Counted from the first letter of the stretch, positions 15,846 through 24,173 are shown. The stretch is 34,251 nt of DNA from Vibrio mediterranei (GCF_900088415.1 NZ_FLLQ01000018.1:1-34251), one strand, 5' to 3'. Notes: generated by a model from the letters alone, not told the origin. Made by a program: numbers and translations.

Positions 15846-16106
15846 CTATGCAGATTCAGTACTACCACCTGTAAGCTTGCCACATAGACCTTTTGGTACC
15901 ACGACAAACGCGTCTTTTTGATTATCTTCTTTGGCTGTACCAGCACATGAGCTTGTTTTTGTAGCACAGTCATTTTTACCTGCCTTTGATACGCCGTAGC
16001 ATTTCTCTTTTTCTGCAGCGTGAGCTGGAGCGGCAGTAAGCATAGTGCCACCTAGAGCGATTAGACCGGTAACTGCAGCAGTGATAGCTAGATTTGTAGT
16101 TTTCAT
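15846..16106 (-). CDS. bufA: Bufferin-type RiPP precursor (BufA1, DUF2282)
   Basis: An 86-residue secreted peptide precursor. Residues 1-30 are a signal peptide ending in APAHA-A. The mature part holds four cysteines (36, 47, 54 and 75) in the arrangement typical of DUF2282: EKCYGVSKAGKNDCA, then SSCAGTA, then a hydrophobic VVVPKGLCGKL. In characterised bufferins some of these cysteines are modified by the MNIO enzyme and the product binds copper in the periplasm. The EGKCG repeats of the Haemophilus HvfA type are absent, so this is the BufA1 class. The start follows GAGGAAG. It is first in the operon, followed by bufB, bufC and doxX. Confidence 0.92.
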   Translation of the reverse strand: MKTTNLAITAAVTGLIALGGTMLTAAPAHAAEKEKCYGVSKAGKNDCATKTSSCAGTAKEDNQKDAFVVVPKGLCGKLTGGSTESA

Positions 16107-16129
16107 AGTAACTTCCTCGAGACTTGATC

Positions 16130-16150
16130 CTTGTGGTTTCTTTTCACAAG
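16130..16150. promoter_or_regulatory. Inverted repeat upstream of bufA
   Basis: CTTGTG and CACAAG are separated by nine bases, 24 bases upstream of the bufA start codon. It could be an operator or a leader hairpin. No clear promoter for bufA could be picked out. The remainder of the 259-base gap (16107-16365) is very AT-rich and belongs to the uvrD promoter side. Confidence 0.3.
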
Positions 16151-16299
16151 CGCTTAGTTGCGACTTGCTTATTCAATAGGATAGGAAGGGCTTCGAAAAT
16201 CTTTCAATTTATTCACAAAATATTTAAAAAAGTGTTAAATATTATTTTATTTACTTGATTTTAAAGAATTTAAATCAAAATAAAAAAACTGATATTTTT

Positions 16300-16353
16300 C
16301 TGAAACCAGAACACTGTTTGAGTTATAATCAATTGATATGTATAAATAACCAG
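16300..16353 (+). promoter_or_regulatory. uvrD promoter with LexA-like box
   Basis: CTGAAA at 16300-16305 and TATAAT at 16324-16329 are spaced by 18 bases. Overlapping the expected start point, ATGTATAAATAACCAG at 16338-16353 matches the LexA consensus CTGTATATATATACAG at 12 of 16 positions and shares the CCAG right end of the E. coli uvrD SOS box as I recall it. It ends 12 bases before the uvrD ATG. SOS control is known for E. coli uvrD and inferred here. Confidence 0.5.
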
Positions 16354-16365
16354 TAGCTAAGTATC

Positions 16366-18537
16366 ATGGATCCATCTCTTCTTCTCGACGGCCTTAATGA
16401 CAAACAACGTGAAGCTGTTGCAGCTCCTTTAGAGCATATGTTGGTGCTAGCTGGTGCTGGTAGTGGCAAAACTCGCGTACTTGTTCACCGTATCGCTTGG
16501 TTAATGTCGGTGGAAAATGCCTCTCCGTTCTCCATCATGTCAGTGACCTTCACCAATAAAGCTGCTGCAGAGATGAGAGGGCGAATCGAAGAGTTGATGA
16601 TGGGCAGTTCGTCGGGGATGTGGAATGGTACTTTCCATGGTATTTGCCATCGTATACTGCGCGCTCATTATCTTGATGCGAAGCTGCCAGAAGATTTTCA
16701 AATTCTAGACTCTGATGACCAGCAACGCCTACTGAAGCGATTGATAAAAGCTCAGAATCTAGATGAGAAACAGTGGCCAGCACGTCAGGCTGCATGGTGG
16801 ATTAATGGTAAGAAAGATGAAGGTTTGAGGCCTCAACACATTGATAGCTATCAAGATCCTGTAACGAAGACCTATTTGCAAATCTATACCGCCTATCAAG
16901 AAGCGTGCGATCGAGCAGGGCTGGTGGATTTTGCCGAAATCTTGCTGCGCGCTCATGAGCTACTACGTGACAACAAGTTTGTTCGCGAGCACTATCAAGC
17001 TCGCTTTAAACACATTTTGGTGGATGAGTTCCAAGACACCAACAACATTCAATATGCTTGGCTACGAATGATGACGGGCCCTGATTGTAAGGTGATGATT
17101 GTTGGTGATGATGACCAATCTATTTATGGCTGGCGCGGCGCTAAAGTCGAGAACATCCAGAAATTCCTCGATGAATATTTGGGTGCGACAACCATTCGTC
17201 TCGAGCAGAATTATCGCTCAACTAAGACCATTCTCGAAGCTGCCAATGAACTGATCGCCAATAACACAGAGCGTATGGGTAAAGAGCTGTGGACAGACGG
17301 TAATGAAGGCGAAAAAATCTCGGTTTACTCTGCCTACAATGAGCTAGATGAAGCGCGTTTTGCGGTCAATAAAATCAAAGAATGGCAGGAAACAGGCGGT
17401 AGTCTAACGGACTGCGCGATGCTATATCGAAATAACGCCCAGTCTCGTGTTTTAGAAGAAGCGCTTATTCAAGCTCAACTGCCGTATCGAATCTACGGTG
17501 GTATGCGATTCTTCGAGCGTCAAGAAATCAAAGATGCACTTGGTTACCTACGATTGATTGCCAACCGCAATGATGATGCAGCGTTTGAACGTATCGTAAA
17601 TACCCCAACTCGTGGCCTTGGAGATAAAACGCTGGATACCATTCGTTTCGCTGCGCGAGATCGCGGTGCGACATTATGGGAAGCGAGTAATGCATTGCTG
17701 GAAGAGAAGGTATTTGCCGGGCGCGCAGCAGGAGCGTTATCGCGTTTCATCGAACTTATTAATGCATTAGAAGACGATACCTTTGAATCGGCACTGCATG
17801 AGCAAACCGACCATGTTATCAAAACCTCAGGTTTGTTCTTGATGTATGAGCAGGAAAAAGGTGAGAAATCCAAGGCACGTATTGAAAACTTGGAGGAACT
17901 GGTTACCGCAACTCGTCAATTCGAAAAGCCGGAAGAGGCTGAAGATATGACATTGCTGACCGCATTCCTAACCCACGCCGCCCTTGAAGCGGGTGAAGGT
18001 CAGGCAGATGAGTTTGATGATGCAGTGCAATTAATGACGCTCCACAGTGCTAAAGGGTTAGAGTTCCCAATGGTATTTATGGTTGGGGTAGAGGAAGGCA
18101 TGTTCCCAAGTCAGATGTCAGCAGAAGAAGCGGGCAGGTTAGAGGAAGAGCGCCGCTTGTGTTACGTGGGCATGACGCGTGCGATGGAAAAACTCTTTAT
18201 AACCTATGCAGAAATGCGTCGCCTGTACGGTCAAGATAAATACCACAAGCCATCGCGATTTATTCGTGAACTGCCGGAAACATGTCTGCAAGAAGTACGG
18301 ATGAAAGCACAGGTCAGCAGACCAACAAGTTCAGGGCGATTTAGTCAAACTGAGGTGAAGAACAACTTCAATGAAACCGGATTTAATTTGGGAGCGCGAG
18401 TGAAGCACCCGAAATTCGGCGAAGGAACAATTATTAACTTTGAAGGTAGTGGGCCGCAAAGTCGAGTTCAAGTAGCCTTTAATGGTGAAGGGATTAAGTG
18501 GTTGGTTACTCAATACGCGAAGCTTGAACAGCTTTAG
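16366..18537 (+). CDS. uvrD: DNA helicase II UvrD
   Basis: A 723-residue superfamily 1A 3'-5' helicase that removes incised strands in nucleotide excision and methyl-directed mismatch repair. Walker A is AGAGSGKT (residues 29-36); also visible are SVTFTNKAAAEMRGR (motif Ia), VDEFQDTN (motif II), VGDDDQSIYGWRGA (motif III), LEQNYRST (motif IV), LMTLHSAKGLEF (motif V) and EEERRLCYVGMTRA (motif VI). The length is close to E. coli UvrD (720), and the C-terminal RVKHPKFGEGTI segment is the RNA polymerase-interacting Tudor-like region. The ribosome binding site is weak. A LexA-like box overlaps its promoter. Confidence 0.98.
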   Translation: MDPSLLLDGLNDKQREAVAAPLEHMLVLAGAGSGKTRVLVHRIAWLMSVENASPFSIMSVTFTNKAAAEMRGRIEELMMGSSSGMWNGTFHGICHRILRAHYLDAKLPEDFQILDSDDQQRLLKRLIKAQNLDEKQWPARQAAWWINGKKDEGLRPQHIDSYQDPVTKTYLQIYTAYQEACDRAGLVDFAEILLRAHELLRDNKFVREHYQARFKHILVDEFQDTNNIQYAWLRMMTGPDCKVMIVGDDDQSIYGWRGAKVENIQKFLDEYLGATTIRLEQNYRSTKTILEAANELIANNTERMGKELWTDGNEGEKISVYSAYNELDEARFAVNKIKEWQETGGSLTDCAMLYRNNAQSRVLEEALIQAQLPYRIYGGMRFFERQEIKDALGYLRLIANRNDDAAFERIVNTPTRGLGDKTLDTIRFAARDRGATLWEASNALLEEKVFAGRAAGALSRFIELINALEDDTFESALHEQTDHVIKTSGLFLMYEQEKGEKSKARIENLEELVTATRQFEKPEEAEDMTLLTAFLTHAALEAGEGQADEFDDAVQLMTLHSAKGLEFPMVFMVGVEEGMFPSQMSAEEAGRLEEERRLCYVGMTRAMEKLFITYAEMRRLYGQDKYHKPSRFIRELPETCLQEVRMKAQVSRPTSSGRFSQTEVKNNFNETGFNLGARVKHPKFGEGTIINFEGSGPQSRVQVAFNGEGIKWLVTQYAKLEQL

Positions 18538-18557
18538 GTTCCCCATGATCCAAATAC

Positions 18558-18587
18558 TAAAAAAGCAGCTCAGGCTGCTTTTTTTAT
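18558..18587 (+). terminator. Terminator of uvrD
   Basis: The stem AAAAAAGCAGC / GCTGCTTTTTT with loop TCAG follows the uvrD stop by about 20 bases and is rich in T on the right. It also works in reverse in principle, facing the convergent sRNA. Confidence 0.9.
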
Positions 18588-18625
18588 TTGTGCTTTACGA
18601 GTTCAGTTCTAATCTGGGATACAGA

Positions 18626-18662
18626 TAAAGAAAAACCCCGAGGGCTTACGCCCTGCGGGGTT
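18626..18662 (-). terminator. Terminator of the CsrB-type sRNA
   Basis: In the minus-strand direction AACCCCG and CGGGGTT enclose an inner AGGGC/GCCCT stem, followed by TTTTTCTTT. It forms the 3' end of the small RNA. Confidence 0.92.
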
Positions 18663-19047
18663 ATGGTCTTACTCGCAGCAATCCGGCTACTATAGGTGCT
18701 CCATGCATCTAATCCTTGATAGTGTGCTGTATTCCTTCAGCGTATTCCTTTCGTCGCCTTCCTAGCGGTGTCCATTGGTCTTATCCTGACCTGCTAACAA
18801 TCCTCGTTAGCGCACTTCACTTGATCCCTGAGCGGTGTCCCTGACATCTTCCTGATGTTAAGTCCTTGCCTCATCCAGAGGTGTCCATTGTCTTTCCTTA
18901 GTAGTAACCATCCTAGTTACTATTGCGTCCATTCAATGTCCAATTTGCTTTCCGTGCCGACCATTCATCCTGAATAACCGTATCTTCTTCCTGAAGATGC
19001 CCAAATCCCTGAGCGTTTCCTGTTCCGTGTCAGATTCCTTCCGACAT
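18626..19047 (-). ncRNA. csrB: CsrB/CsrC-family small RNA (CsrA antagonist)
   Basis: This 420-base region has no plausible protein gene but carries about 27 GGA trinucleotides on the minus strand, many in the loops of short hairpins: for example CTAAC-GAGGATT-GTTAG, AGTAAC-TAGGATG-GTTACT, ATTC-AGGAT-GAAT and ATCTTC-AGGA-AGAAGAT. That is the hallmark of CsrB/CsrC RNAs, which bind many CsrA dimers and relieve CsrA repression of translation. The RNA would begin near 19047 with a TGTCGG...CTGACA hairpin and end at a strong terminator. A GacA/UvrY/VarA-type box lies about 170 bases upstream. Vibrios carry several paralogous copies; which one this is cannot be told from the window. Confidence 0.93.
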
Positions 19048-19052
19048 GGTTA

Positions 19053-19080
19053 ATATTAAATGATACTCGCTTTAGAGCAA
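19053..19080 (-). promoter_or_regulatory. Promoter of the CsrB-type sRNA
   Basis: On the minus strand TTGCTC (19080-19075) and TAATAT (19058-19053) are separated by 16 bases, placing the start point near 19047-19046, directly before the first GGA hairpin. The -35 match is modest, as expected for an activator-dependent promoter. Confidence 0.6.
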
Positions 19081-19205
19081 TCGCGTTGAGGCGAAAAAGT
19101 CCCGTATCTTATCAATGAGAAAAATAAACAATTATTTAAAATCAATAACTTATTGTTAGTTTTGGTCTAAGTCTTGGAGTACAAAGCGATAATGACCTAC
19201 CGCTT

Positions 19206-19223
19206 TGTGAGAGATCTCTTACA
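19206..19223. promoter_or_regulatory. GacA/UvrY/VarA-type activator box
   Basis: TGTGAGAGATCTCTTACA is an 18-base palindrome matching the TGTAAG-N6-CTTACA box of the GacA/UvrY/VarA response regulators with one mismatch. It lies about 160-180 bases upstream of the sRNA start, the distance usual for csrB-type genes. The rest of 19081-19252 shows no gene. Confidence 0.8.
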
Positions 19224-19252
19224 CGAAGAGTGTCGAATGGAGTAAGTTGCTC

Positions 19253-19909
19253 TTACAGCGACAGCAGAACCTGCAATAAGATCGTCAAACCAATGCCAGA
19301 AAAGAGTAATCCACACAAAGCATCAATGTAGATTGAGGCGGATCCTAACTTACGTTGCATACGTTTTGTCGAAAGTGCCCAAGCTAAAAACGAGAACCAC
19401 GCAAGAGATAATGACCATAGAATGGCTAACGCCATCAATTTACCTGGAACCGACATAGAAGATGGCACCAACGTCGACATCAAACTAATAAAAAACACCA
19501 AGGCTTTAGGATTGAGGATATTGGTTGTAAAGCCTCGAGAGAAAGCTTGTCGTCGACTCGATAGTAATAAACTCGGGTCGTTAGCTAACTCCGTTGGCTG
19601 GTGGCGCAATCCCCAGCGTGAAACAACAGAGCGTAATGCACCGATTCCCAGATAGAGCAGATAGCTACCACCGGCGATTTGGACCATGGCAAACAGTGTT
19701 GGGTGTTGGTGAACGACATAGCTCACACCAGTTAAACTTAAGATGGAATGCAATAAGATGCCAAATGACAAGCCCAAAGCGATGTAGAAGCCAGTCTGAC
19801 GACCAAACCGCGTGGCATTTTGTACCACTAAAGCAAAGTCGGGGCCAGGACTCATGAGGGCAATGAAATGAACTGTTGCCAGTGTCATCAGGATTGTGAT
19901 TTCGTTCAT
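19253..19909 (-). CDS. LysE/RhtB family amino acid exporter
   Basis: A 218-residue inner-membrane exporter with about six hydrophobic helices. The N-terminal MSPGPDFALVVQNATRFGRQTGFYIALGL is the LysE/RhtB signature (usual length about 205-215). Such proteins export amino acids such as lysine, threonine or homoserine; the substrate here is unknown. The gene lies 15 bases after the AraC-type regulator in the same direction, so the two are likely co-transcribed and the regulator probably controls export. It ends just before the activator box of the sRNA, and no terminator was seen between them. Confidence 0.92.
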   Translation of the reverse strand: MNEITILMTLATVHFIALMSPGPDFALVVQNATRFGRQTGFYIALGLSFGILLHSILSLTGVSYVVHQHPTLFAMVQIAGGSYLLYLGIGALRSVVSRWGLRHQPTELANDPSLLLSSRRQAFSRGFTTNILNPKALVFFISLMSTLVPSSMSVPGKLMALAILWSLSLAWFSFLAWALSTKRMQRKLGSASIYIDALCGLLFSGIGLTILLQVLLSL

Positions 19910-19924
19910 GTTGGATATAGCTTG

Positions 19925-20716
19925 TTAGTTGATATGGGAAGGTGAAATGCCGTAGACGCTACGAAAAGCCTTACTAAAGTGCGCTTGGTCATAAAAACCA
20001 GTTTGCAATGCAACTTGAGCGGAGGGCTGACCAGCTTTAACTAACGCCATACTTTTTTCCAAGCGAAGGCGAGTTAACCAAGCGTGTGGAGACATGCCAG
20101 TCGCTTGCTTAAAAAGGCGCTGGAATTGCCTTTCACTGAGGTCGCACAATTTAGCCAACTGCTCCAAACGGATTGGTTGGTCAAGATGGCTCATCACATA
20201 GTCACGAACTTGCGTTAGTTGTTTAGTACCAATAGGTTGTACATAAGCACAAGTAGGCTTAGCGTGCCTATTAAGCAGTTGCTCAAAGCTTTCATGCGGT
20301 AAACAATCACGTGCGAGAGCGCTGATGTTTTCATCACTCAACGCTAAGTGGGTGTTAAGTAAGGCACGAAACAGCATTGGTTCTTGAACAATTGGACTGT
20401 GAAAGCCCAATTGACCTTGGTGGTTGCTGGGCTTGAGTTGTGATAACCAGTGTGGTGATACAGCAAGCACTTTGACTTCATAGCCTTCATCAAAGCGAGC
20501 TTGGCCATCGTGCAATTCATCCGGTGGCATCAAGACCAAGTCTCCTGGTCCACTGGTATAGCTTTGACCTTTTAAATGAAATTGCTGTTGACCATTGACG
20601 ATCAAGCCAAAATGATAATCGAGATGATAGTGTTTCTGAAACGCAAACTCTTTGTAACAACCACTGATTAAATTGATATCAGGGATTGGCGAAGACAGGT
20701 AGCTAATCTGCTGCAA
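19925..20716 (-). CDS. AraC-family transcriptional regulator
   Basis: A 263-residue regulator with an N-terminal cupin-like sensor domain (YHLDYHFGLIVNGQQQFHLKG, PGDLVLMPPDELHDG) and a C-terminal double helix-turn-helix AraC domain (IRLEQLAKLCDLSERQFQRLFKQATGMSPHAWL, then ALQTGFYDQAHFSKAFRSVYGISPSHI). The start is TTG at 20716, six bases after a strong AGGAGG. It is directly upstream of the LysE exporter, which it likely regulates. The sensor domain type is common in LysE-linked AraC regulators. Confidence 0.92.
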   Translation of the reverse strand: MQQISYLSSPIPDINLISGCYKEFAFQKHYHLDYHFGLIVNGQQQFHLKGQSYTSGPGDLVLMPPDELHDGQARFDEGYEVKVLAVSPHWLSQLKPSNHQGQLGFHSPIVQEPMLFRALLNTHLALSDENISALARDCLPHESFEQLLNRHAKPTCAYVQPIGTKQLTQVRDYVMSHLDQPIRLEQLAKLCDLSERQFQRLFKQATGMSPHAWLTRLRLEKSMALVKAGQPSAQVALQTGFYDQAHFSKAFRSVYGISPSHIN

Positions 20717-20801
20717 AATAACCTCCTAATATCAATCCAATGGTGTCAGTTTATCGTTCAGAGACATAAGGCGTCTTGTAAAAAACGGACACCCTATAGG
20801 A

Positions 20802-21713
20802 TTACTGAGCGTTAATTCTTTTGTTGGTTCGGCTGGTTTTAATGCCATCAAAACTGAACATGACCAGTGCACCCCAAATAAAGCCGAACGTCAGTGCCTT
20901 GTCTAAAGTGAACGCTTCACCGTAAACCAGCACGGCTAGCAAGAACATCAAGCTAGGGCCGATGTACTGGAAAAAGCCGAGTGTCGATAGCTTCAGACGT
21001 GTCGCTGCACCCGTGAAACACAACAAAGGCAGTGTGGTCACAATACCGGCAGAAATCAACAGTATGTTCAGTGTGGCTGGATTTGCCAACATGTTTGAGG
21101 TTGGGGTGCTGGCAATGAACAACACATAAATTGCGGCAGCTGGCAGCATGACTAAGGTCTCGATAAATAGTCCCGTCTGTGCATCTAAACTGACCTTCTT
21201 TCTTAATAAACCATACAAGCCAAAGCTCATCGCTAGCGCAAGGGCAACAATAGGTACCGAGCCAAAGGCAATAAGTTGAATCAGTACTCCGATGGTTGCC
21301 AGAGCGACCGCAAACCACTGTAGCTTTCTTAGTCGCTCTCCTAAGAACAACATCCCTAGAATCACATTAATCAATGGATTGATGTAATAACCAAGGCTAG
21401 CATCAAGCATGTGGTTTGCATTTACCGCCCAAATAAAAATCAGCCAATTCACACCGACGAGCAAAGCGGTTGTGATCAAATAGCCCATCTTTTTTTTAGA
21501 ACGAAATACGTCTCTCACACTGCGCCAACGACGGCCAAAATGCAGTAGTGCAGTCAATAAAAAGAACGACCAAATAACACGGTGACTTAAAATCTCTAGC
21601 GGCGATACTTCAGACAGCGCTTTGAAGTAAATAGGGGCAATACCCCACATGGTATAGGCACCGATCGCTAATAGTACGCCTTGTTTGGCTTTTTGTTGTT
21701 CTTCTAGTGACAT
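20802..21713 (-). CDS. rarD: RarD, EamA-family transporter
   Basis: A 303-residue membrane protein of the drug/metabolite transporter superfamily with about ten hydrophobic helices in two EamA repeats. The RarD signature is clear: YTMWGIAPIYFKALSEVSPLEILSHRVIWSFF near the start and GYYINPLINVILGMLFLGERL. I chose the start at 21713 (MSLEEQQKAKQGVLLA), which gives a length close to E. coli RarD (296); an in-frame ATG at 21788 adds 25 residues rich in Trp and Pro with no recognisable ribosome binding site. The substrate is uncertain (early work linked the name to chloramphenicol resistance). Confidence 0.92.
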   Translation of the reverse strand: MSLEEQQKAKQGVLLAIGAYTMWGIAPIYFKALSEVSPLEILSHRVIWSFFLLTALLHFGRRWRSVRDVFRSKKKMGYLITTALLVGVNWLIFIWAVNANHMLDASLGYYINPLINVILGMLFLGERLRKLQWFAVALATIGVLIQLIAFGSVPIVALALAMSFGLYGLLRKKVSLDAQTGLFIETLVMLPAAAIYVLFIASTPTSNMLANPATLNILLISAGIVTTLPLLCFTGAATRLKLSTLGFFQYIGPSLMFLLAVLVYGEAFTLDKALTFGFIWGALVMFSFDGIKTSRTNKRINAQ

Positions 21714-21913
21714 GCAAATTTTCTCAAGAGCGGGCCATGAAGGCCATAAAGGGAGGAAAGGTCTTGAGTATAACGTGTTGTCATCCATTGGACTAATTAT
21801 TGCGCGTTTAGCGGACGTTTTTTATTAGTGTTGGCCATGATTATGAGTTTCTTTCCCATAGGAACATCTCTACAATGTAGCGTTTTCGACCTACCATTTT
21901 CTCGGGATATTGC

Positions 21914-23749
21914 ATGACCGCTGTGTTACTTGCTGAACAATCTGAATCTCAACCAAGTTCACAGTCTGTTTTGGAATCGGTGTTCGGCTATCAAGAATTT
22001 CGTCCCGGACAGCAGGAAGTTATCGATAGCGCCATTGAAGGCAATGATGGCCTAGTCATTATGCCCACGGGTGGTGGTAAATCTCTGTGTTATCAGATTC
22101 CGGCCTTAGTTCGCAGTGGTATTACGCTGGTGATCTCTCCACTTATTTCGCTGATGAAAGACCAGGTGGATCAGTTAAAGGCTGATGGCGTTGCTGCTGA
22201 GTGCATCAACTCAACCCAATCTAAAGAAACCCTGATTGATATCTACCGCCGTATGAACAACGGTCAACTGAAGCTGATTTACGTATCGCCAGAACGAGTG
22301 TTAATGCACGACTTCATTGAACGTCTAGAGCATCTTGAGTTGTCGATGATAGCGGTCGATGAAGCGCACTGTATTTCTCAATGGGGACATGACTTTAGGC
22401 CAGAATATGCAGCCTTGGGCCGTTTAAAGGAGTGGTTTCCTTTTGTTCCTATGGTGGCACTGACTGCCACCGCAGATGATGCTACTCGCAAAGACATTAT
22501 CCACCGTCTGAATCTCAATAATCCCCATGAATATCTTGGCAGTTTTGACCGTCCTAATATCCGCTATACGCTAGTGGAGAAACATAAGCCAGTTTCTCAG
22601 ATAGTGCGCTTCTTGGGGGAGAATAAAGGAGGCAGTGGCATTATCTATTGCGGCAGCCGTAAGAAAGTCGAGATGTTGACCGAGAAGCTGTGCTCCAACC
22701 ATGTGCGTGCTGCAGGCTATCACGCTGGCATGGATATGGATGAAAGAGCCTATGTCCAAGACGCGTTTCAACGTGATGATATTCAAGTAGTTGTTGCGAC
22801 AGTCGCCTTTGGTATGGGGATTAACAAACCCAATGTGCGTTTCGTTGCGCATTTTGATATTCCTCGTAATATTGAGTCTTACTACCAAGAAACTGGGCGA
22901 GCGGGGCGTGATGGATTGCCAGCAGAAGCAATGATGCTCTATGACCCTGCCGACATTGGTTGGCTGCGCCGTATGTTGGATGAAAAAGAAGAAGGGCCAC
23001 AAAAGCAGGTAGAAAGTCATAAGCTCAACGCCATGAATGCGTTTGCTGAAGCGCAGACATGCCGACGCCAAGTGCTGTTGAATTATTTCGGTGAGTATAG
23101 TGAGAAGCCATGCGGCAACTGCGATATATGTCTCGATCCTCCGAAACATTTTGATGCGACGCAAGAAGCGCAAAAAGCGTTGTCTTGTGTCTATCGTGTC
23201 AACCAGAGCTTTGGTATTAGCTATGTGGTTGAAGTGTTGCGTGGTATGTCGAACATTCGTATTCGTGAACATGGACACGACAAGCTGACGACTTATGGCA
23301 TTGGACGTGATCATAGTCATGATTACTGGGTGAGCATATTTAGGCAGCTAATACACAAAGGTTTGCTTAGCCAAAATATCACCCGAAACTCGACATTGCA
23401 GCTGACCGAAGAGGCTCGCCCTCTGTTACGTGGAGAAAACAGCCTAGAGTTGGCAGTGCCTCGATTGGATACGGCTGCACGAAGTGCCAAATCTGACAAA
23501 CTTGCTTCTAAGCACTACGATAAGAAGCTGTTTGCCAAACTGCGTAAGCTACGTAAGTCGATTGCCGACGAAGATGGTTTACCTCCTTATGTCGTCTTCA
23601 GTGATGCAACCCTGATTGATATGGCAGAAATACTGCCCACCTCTTACGGTGAAATGCTGGCAGTGAACGGCGTTGGTGAACGTAAATTAGAGAAGTATGC
23701 TGACCCTTTCCTTGATCTAATACAGGAGCATTTGACCCAACATGGCTGA
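21914..23749 (+). CDS. recQ: ATP-dependent DNA helicase RecQ
   Basis: A 611-residue 3'-5' helicase acting in RecF-pathway recombination and fork repair. In order: motif 0 (FGYQEFRPGQQEVI), Walker A TGGGKS (52-57), DEAHCISQWGHDFRPEY (motif II and the aromatic loop), helicase domain 2 with QETGRAGRDG (motif VI), the zinc-binding RQC segment (CRRQVLLNYFGEYSEKPCGNCDIC) and a C-terminal HRDC domain (LFAKLRKLRKSIA...VNGVGERKLEKYADPFL). Length and order match E. coli RecQ (609). The next gene starts eight bases inside its end, so the two are coupled. Confidence 0.98.
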   Translation: MTAVLLAEQSESQPSSQSVLESVFGYQEFRPGQQEVIDSAIEGNDGLVIMPTGGGKSLCYQIPALVRSGITLVISPLISLMKDQVDQLKADGVAAECINSTQSKETLIDIYRRMNNGQLKLIYVSPERVLMHDFIERLEHLELSMIAVDEAHCISQWGHDFRPEYAALGRLKEWFPFVPMVALTATADDATRKDIIHRLNLNNPHEYLGSFDRPNIRYTLVEKHKPVSQIVRFLGENKGGSGIIYCGSRKKVEMLTEKLCSNHVRAAGYHAGMDMDERAYVQDAFQRDDIQVVVATVAFGMGINKPNVRFVAHFDIPRNIESYYQETGRAGRDGLPAEAMMLYDPADIGWLRRMLDEKEEGPQKQVESHKLNAMNAFAEAQTCRRQVLLNYFGEYSEKPCGNCDICLDPPKHFDATQEAQKALSCVYRVNQSFGISYVVEVLRGMSNIRIREHGHDKLTTYGIGRDHSHDYWVSIFRQLIHKGLLSQNITRNSTLQLTEEARPLLRGENSLELAVPRLDTAARSAKSDKLASKHYDKKLFAKLRKLRKSIADEDGLPPYVVFSDATLIDMAEILPTSYGEMLAVNGVGERKLEKYADPFLDLIQEHLTQHG

Positions 23750-24044
23750 TTTTGGTTTGCGAGATTATATCGAAGCGGAAGGGAAGTTGGTGCTTGTTAC
23801 ACCAAGCTTTGATTTTGACAGTTTTGATACCATAGCCAGTTCTTTAGTCGCTCAGTTATCTGCCACTGTGGTTGAGAAACAATGGGATGCGGATATTCAC
23901 ACGTGGCTGGTGGATTTTGAAGGCTGCCGAATGTTATTAAAGGGCGAGCATTACAGTGAACTCATGTGGTTTGAGGCGTTAGATGTTACTGGTAGCAAAG
24001 ACGAATTTGATTTTCTTGCGAGTATATTTCGACGCGGATTCTAG
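23742..24044 (+). CDS. DUF3630 family protein
   Basis: A 100-residue acidic, soluble protein that I take to be the DUF3630 type found in vibrios and relatives; its function is unknown. No signal peptide, membrane helix or catalytic motif is visible. It has two aromatic-rich strands (SFDFDSFDTI and ELMWFEALDV) and an acidic C-terminal part. It overlaps the last eight bases of recQ and must be co-translated with it, which hints at a link to DNA repair, but this is only positional. Confidence 0.8.
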   Translation: MADFGLRDYIEAEGKLVLVTPSFDFDSFDTIASSLVAQLSATVVEKQWDADIHTWLVDFEGCRMLLKGEHYSELMWFEALDVTGSKDEFDFLASIFRRGF

Positions 24045-24083
24045 TCTATTTTCATCAGTAAACGTTTGCTCTATATCGAACTA

Positions 24084-24111
24084 TTGCACCTAAAATTGAT
24101 TAATGTATAAT
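24084..24111 (+). promoter_or_regulatory. Promoter of yhhQ
   Basis: TTGCAC at 24084-24089 and TATAAT at 24106-24111 are spaced by 16 bases. Transcription would start near 24118, just before the 14-base palindrome GCTACTTAAGTAGC (24120-24133), giving a leader of about 100 bases that holds the riboswitch. Confidence 0.7.
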
Positions 24112-24173
24112 CGCCCGCCGCTACTTAAGTAGCCAACAAACACTTAATTTTAGTAACCAGAGGCTGTGCCTCA

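Noticed and set aside
15806..16051. An 81-codon minus-strand frame overlapping bufA.
   Set aside because: The alternative frame encodes the signal peptide and cysteine pattern of DUF2282; this one is a frame-shifted shadow.
18661..19047. The repeated TCC-rich pattern as a tandem repeat or CRISPR-like array.
   Set aside because: The units are irregular in length and spacing and lie in hairpin loops as GGA on the minus strand; this fits a CsrB-type RNA, not an array.
19422..19857. Plus-strand reading frames antisense to the LysE exporter.
   Set aside because: The minus frame encodes a clear membrane exporter; the antisense frames lack any family features.
21714..21788. A 25-residue N-terminal extension of RarD.
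   Set aside because: The residues are unlike any RarD N-terminus, no ribosome binding site precedes the upstream ATG, and the start at 21713 gives the family length.
22571..23320. A 249-codon reading frame antisense to recQ.
   Set aside because: It lies fully inside a conserved helicase gene, its product is rich in His, Thr and Asn without recognisable motifs, and no ribosome binding site was seen.
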